From a virus: a DNA stretch of 24,736 nucleotides. Positions 22,142 through 24,736 of the stretch are shown here, one piece after another (the stretch's first letter is position 1; every line of letters begins with the position of its first letter). Position numbers and translations under genes: made by a program. Below the pieces are notes generated by a model. That model was not told the DNA's origin. It worked only from the letters and a program-made list of their open reading frames with translations, and searched no databases. The stretch is taken from positions 1 to 24,736 of IMG/VR virus record IMGVR_UViG_3300032092_000236, one strand, 5' to 3'.

Positions 22142-22785
22142 ACTTTACCTTTTTCAATTAATTGATTCAGCCATTTCTTGTTGCTTAAGGGTACGTTCTG
22201 CAAGACGCAGTACAGATCGCGGATGGTCATCTTGGTGTAATGATCATCTTCCATCTCACTGAACATCTCAGTATACTTGTCCTCACTTAACAGATCGTCC
22301 ACCGTGGCGCTGAATAAATCCACTGCGGGTGCGTCTGTTAACGTTGTTGTCATATCTGGTACAAGGGCTTTGACGCTGGTCTTGTTTACCATCACTAATT
22401 TGGTTACGCGGACCACGTAGGTAGGTGTGGTCAGCTTGGCACCGGATGCTGTGGTCGTGACTTCTTTGTAGTCAGGATTGGTTCTCCAGTGTGGATCAAA
22501 AGGCAGGTGATATAACACCCTGAACCCTTCATGATAGTGGCCCTGTTCCCAATTGAACAGTTCACAATAGATGCCATCTTCATTGTTCAGCTCATTGGGA
22601 AAGAACCGCACGCATTCTTCGCGTGATGTACCCCCGCTGAACTCCTTACCCATGTAGCACAGCTTTGCGGAAAACTGAGGATTAGGGTTGGATGTTTTGT
22701 CAAACACAGATTGCCAGAACGGACGATACTCCGCGGTGATCTCTGTGATGTGCTTTTTTGCAGAGTCTGCTTGAAAACTACTCAT
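22123..22785 (-). CDS. Hypothetical 220-residue protein between helicase and Sak4-like ATPase
   Basis: Starts MSSFQADSAKKHITEITAEY. It has a mixed alpha/beta first half rich in aromatics (EYRPFWQSVFDKT, FNWEQGHYHEGFRVLYHLPF), then Thr-rich strands (TTTASGAKLTTPTYVVRVTK) and a helical acidic C-terminus (SEDKYTEMFSEMEDDHYTKM) ending in a Lys/Gln tail. No catalytic or membrane motif is seen. It starts 10 bases after the helicase stop and overlaps the ATPase by 19 bases, so it is firmly part of the replication operon. A helicase loader or recombination mediator would fit the position, but nothing in the sequence proves it. Confidence 0.7.
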   Translation of the reverse strand: MSSFQADSAKKHITEITAEYRPFWQSVFDKTSNPNPQFSAKLCYMGKEFSGGTSREECVRFFPNELNNEDGIYCELFNWEQGHYHEGFRVLYHLPFDPHWRTNPDYKEVTTTASGAKLTTPTYVVRVTKLVMVNKTSVKALVPDMTTTLTDAPAVDLFSATVDDLLSEDKYTEMFSEMEDDHYTKMTIRDLYCVLQNVPLSNKKWLNQLIEKGKVWQQKK

Positions 22786-22795
22786 ACTTGTTAAT

Positions 22796-23806
22796 TTACT
22801 TTCTTGGTTGTTGCATAGGAGCTTTGGCTTCTACGATGGTCATTAAAGCATACTCTGCTTTGTACCACTGAATGCCTGTATCTCCAAAACGGTTCTTGAG
22901 TACGTGCATGGCCAGCAGGTACTTGTCATCCGGCTGGATGATGTACTTGAGCGGACCGTACAAACTCAGGTTGTACTTGGCAGGACGGTTGTACGCGATC
23001 ATGACGTCTGCGCATTGCAGCAGGTAGTCAGACCCGTATACGTCTGCTTCAGTGGGGTAGTTGCTAAGTGAACCAGGCTTCTGACGGTCAGGGTCATCGA
23101 TCTCACGGTTCAGCTGTGTCAGTACAAGAAATGTGATGGGCAGCGCATTCTTCATTTCTGTCATCATGGTTGCCAGGTTTTGTAGTGTCATCTGGCGATT
23201 GGTCTCTGTACCACTCTGCTTGACCAGCAGGGTATGGTCCAGGGTGACCACGAATGGCTTCTTTACTTCCTTGTAAAAATCAATGAGTGCTTTACGCATC
23301 TCAATAACGGTCAACGGGGTGTCAATCACATAGTCCTGGCGGTGTCCTTGTGTAGCCACATAGTCCACCAGCTTCTTCATGTCACCCGCACTAAGCGGTG
23401 GCATGTCTGCATCGCCTGAGCTTTGCAAGTAACGGATGTTCATGCGATTGGCACTGGACAGCTCTCTGAGGGCAAGGTTACGGCCCAGCATTTCAAACTG
23501 AAAGTGCAGGACGGCAAAGTCCTGGTCCTTGTTGATGCGCTGTAGCTCGCGGGTCAGGGAGGCTGCGATCAGTGTCTTACCTACGCCGGGTCTAGCTGCT
23601 AGTACATACAACGATTGCCACTCAATTCCGTTAAGCCCTATGCTGTTGAAACCTTCCCATTGTGTTCTGAGTGATTTAACCTCACCCTTGGCACGGGAAG
23701 AAATATAGTCAAGGCCCTGTTGCATAATGTCAGTGTACCTCTTCCAGGGCGAACGAGAGGTGACAGATTTAGTAGAGCCAGTTGTGCTGGCCGGTGCTTC
23801 AAACAT
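22796..23806 (-). CDS. Replicative DNA helicase, DnaB-type ATPase domain
   Basis: 336 residues. The RecA-like motor has Walker A AARPGVGKT (70-78), the catalytic Glu in FQFEM (E105), Walker B VVTLDHTLL (D190), QLNREID (231-237), and the KNRFGDTG segment (304-311) that in DnaB carries the arginine finger. These are the classical DnaB signatures. The N-terminal collar domain of cellular DnaB is missing; only about 60 residues precede the motor, partly a Ser/Thr-rich stretch. Without that domain, primase contact must differ from the bacterial case. It is the first gene of the helicase-to-primase run and starts downstream of a TGTAGAGC inverted repeat. Confidence 0.88.
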   Translation of the reverse strand: MFEAPASTTGSTKSVTSRSPWKRYTDIMQQGLDYISSRAKGEVKSLRTQWEGFNSIGLNGIEWQSLYVLAARPGVGKTLIAASLTRELQRINKDQDFAVLHFQFEMLGRNLALRELSSANRMNIRYLQSSGDADMPPLSAGDMKKLVDYVATQGHRQDYVIDTPLTVIEMRKALIDFYKEVKKPFVVTLDHTLLVKQSGTETNRQMTLQNLATMMTEMKNALPITFLVLTQLNREIDDPDRQKPGSLSNYPTEADVYGSDYLLQCADVMIAYNRPAKYNLSLYGPLKYIIQPDDKYLLAMHVLKNRFGDTGIQWYKAEYALMTIVEAKAPMQQPRK

Positions 23807-23846
23807 AAATATGGGACGGAAAAGAGGTTGCTAAAATAATAAATTT

Positions 23847-23874
23847 GTAGAGCAAAGACAAGTAAGCTCTACAG
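23847..23874. promoter_or_regulatory. TGTAGAGC inverted repeat before the helicase gene
   Basis: TGTAGAGC (23847-23854) and GCTCTACA (23867-23874) form a perfect 8-bp dyad with a 12-base spacer, in the 92-base gap between glycosylase stop and helicase start. Read leftward it is followed by AAATTTATTATTTT, so it might also work as a terminator for the glycosylase gene. Its half-site matches the TTGTAGA family of the other control regions. Confidence 0.55.
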
Positions 23875-23898
23875 AAAAAACGTCATTGTTTATAACTT

Positions 23899-24624
23899 TT
23901 ACCACACTACGGGAGTGTCCGTCAACAATGTGTTGACATCGTTGAAAATGTTGTTGCAGTCCCACTTTTGTTGCTTTTGATAAGCTGCAGAAGCAGGGTG
24001 TGAACATGTCAAGATGTGGTGGTGATCATCTACCATATCTGATAGAGCTTGTGCCTGCTTACCCATGAATACCCAAATGAGTGGACGGTCATTTTTGCTG
24101 AGCATGTCTATGAGGTACGCAATAAAAGGTTGCCAGATGTCAAAATGTTTACCTATCTTGCCTACCTCCGTTGTCAGTGCTGTATTTAACATCAGCACAC
24201 CTTGATTAGCCCAGCGTACTAAACTGGGATCCGCAAGTTTCACGTCATGTTTGCCATCATATACGGTGTCATTCACCGCATGAAGCATATACCGTAGCGA
24301 AGCCTCCGGCTTGCCGGTATTACCACATGAGAACGCAATACCATCTGCTACTCCTAGCTGAGGGTATGGATCTTGCCCGATCATAATGACACGTAGTTTG
24401 TCAAGCGGACATTCCTGGAATGCCCTGAACACTTGCTTGAGTGGTGGTGTGAAACGTTTGTCTTCACCTACTGCCGCAGCCAATGTGACCAGGATATTCT
24501 TGAAGTCCTCTGACACCAGAAATCCTTTTAACACACTGTGCCAACCGGAGTCCTTGAGCATCTCAGACATTTTAGAGACCACCTCATCATGATTGATGTT
24601 GGGCATTTTTGATATAGACGTCAT
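23899..24624 (-). CDS. ung: Uracil-DNA glycosylase (family 1)
   Basis: 241 residues from the ATG at 24624 (MTSISKMPNINHDEVV). An in-frame ATG at 24702 would add 26 residues overlapping the divergent gene and its promoter and is unlikely. The enzyme excises uracil from DNA. Visible motifs are the water-activating loop GQDPYP with D85 (83-88), the uracil-pocket strand VLMLNTALT with N147 (143-151), and the DNA-intercalation loop, here SHPASAAY (208-215, H209), where most family members have HPSPLS. The usual MGKQAQAL segment (187-194) is present. The gene is the most upstream of the leftward block and is separated from the helicase by 92 bases with an inverted repeat. It would clear uracil from phage DNA, or could attack host DNA. 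Confidence 0.93.
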   Translation of the reverse strand: MTSISKMPNINHDEVVSKMSEMLKDSGWHSVLKGFLVSEDFKNILVTLAAAVGEDKRFTPPLKQVFRAFQECPLDKLRVIMIGQDPYPQLGVADGIAFSCGNTGKPEASLRYMLHAVNDTVYDGKHDVKLADPSLVRWANQGVLMLNTALTTEVGKIGKHFDIWQPFIAYLIDMLSKNDRPLIWVFMGKQAQALSDMVDDHHHILTCSHPASAAYQKQQKWDCNNIFNDVNTLLTDTPVVW

Positions 24625-24657
24625 AATTTTAATGTTAGATTCAACTGTGTTTCTTAT

Positions 24658-24665
24658 TACATTTG
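24658..24665 (+). promoter_or_regulatory. Bacteroidota-type -7 box at the right edge
   Basis: TACATTTG on the plus strand is an exact TAnnTTTG match, 25 bases before the ATG at 24691. A TTA stands 20 bases upstream, one mismatch from the -33 TTG at normal spacing. It lies in the divergent gap between the glycosylase gene and the rightward gene. Confidence 0.5.
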
Positions 24666-24690
24666 TAAATAATCTTATAGAGCAAAAAGT

Positions 24691-24736
24691 ATGGAGCAGC
24701 AAAATCCAAACCCCATGTTGGAGATCATCGTACCTA
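24691..24736 (+). CDS. Start of a divergent plus-strand gene (3' partial)
   Basis: Only 15 codons are inside the window, reading MEQQNPNPMLEIIVP. The ATG is in an A-rich leader (AGCAAAAAGT) 25 bases downstream of a -7 box on the same strand, and no stop is met before the edge. The product cannot be identified from this length. It probably opens a rightward transcription unit facing away from the replication block. Confidence 0.45.
   Translation, partial: MEQQNPNPMLEIIVP

Noticed and set aside
24625-24702. N-terminal extension of the uracil glycosylase to an ATG at 24702
   Set aside because: It would overlap the divergent gene start at 24691 and the -7 box at 24658-24665; the extension is unlike the family and the ATG at 24624 has a good A/T-rich leader.
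1-24736. Anti-phage defence or toxin-antitoxin system
   Set aside because: No defence-type gene pair, reverse transcriptase, toxin fold or CRISPR array could be recognised; the hypotheticals are embedded in replication or structural operons.

Overview
This window is a stretch of a double-stranded DNA tailed bacteriophage (or prophage) genome. I see no cellular housekeeping genes, no ribosomal RNA and no recognisable tRNA. The host is most likely a member of the Bacteroidota. The reasons are several exact matches to the Bacteroidota -7 promoter box TAnnTTTG in front of genes, starts in A/T-rich leaders rather than behind strong Shine-Dalgarno sites, and tail-fibre repeats and small structural genes of the kind I associate with Bacteroidota phages. 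This host call is inference from motifs, not from a database search.

Layout. (1) Positions 1-8184, plus strand: end of the structural module. It holds the C-terminal part of a very large probable virion protein, a hairpin terminator, a 1418-residue repeat-built tail fibre, a 43-residue ORF, a 90-residue protein, a beta-helix tailspike, a very basic 45-residue ORF and a 135-residue protein. Genes from the fibre onward are tightly packed, some with stop and start codons sharing a base. (2) A bidirectional terminator at about 8191-8211 separates this from minus-strand genes: a winged-helix-like 207-residue protein and a class II (adenosylcobalamin-dependent) ribonucleotide reductase. (3) A divergent promoter region (10828-11032) with two inverted repeats feeds the reductase leftward and a plus-strand lysis cassette rightward: holin, a membrane-anchored spanin-like protein and an N-acetylmuramoyl-L-alanine amidase, closed by a hairpin at 12839-12866. 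(4) Positions 12870-24624, minus strand: an early/replication block. In transcription order it is uracil-DNA glycosylase, DnaB-type helicase, a hypothetical, a Sak4-like ATPase, a probable single-strand-binding protein, primase, a GIY-YIG-like nuclease, a PD-(D/E)XK exonuclease, two hypotheticals, family B DNA polymerase, a DUF932-like protein, a small ORF, dNMP kinase and a hypothetical. (5) At the right edge a divergent plus-strand gene begins at 24691.

How it fits together. The phage carries much of a replisome (helicase, primase, polymerase, probable SSB), a recombination set (exonuclease plus Sak4-type annealing/strand-exchange ATPase) and nucleotide-pool functions (class II reductase, dNMP kinase), with a uracil glycosylase for genome maintenance. 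No sliding clamp is seen here, yet the polymerase ends in QLSLF, an exact bacterial beta-clamp-binding pentapeptide, which suggests recruitment of the host clamp. A recurrent TTGTAGA[C/G] half-site, often as an inverted repeat, sits in the main intergenic control regions and may be a shared operator. I found no CRISPR array, defence island or insertion sequence. The least explained parts are that operator-like family, the spanin-like lysis protein and the conserved-looking hypotheticals.
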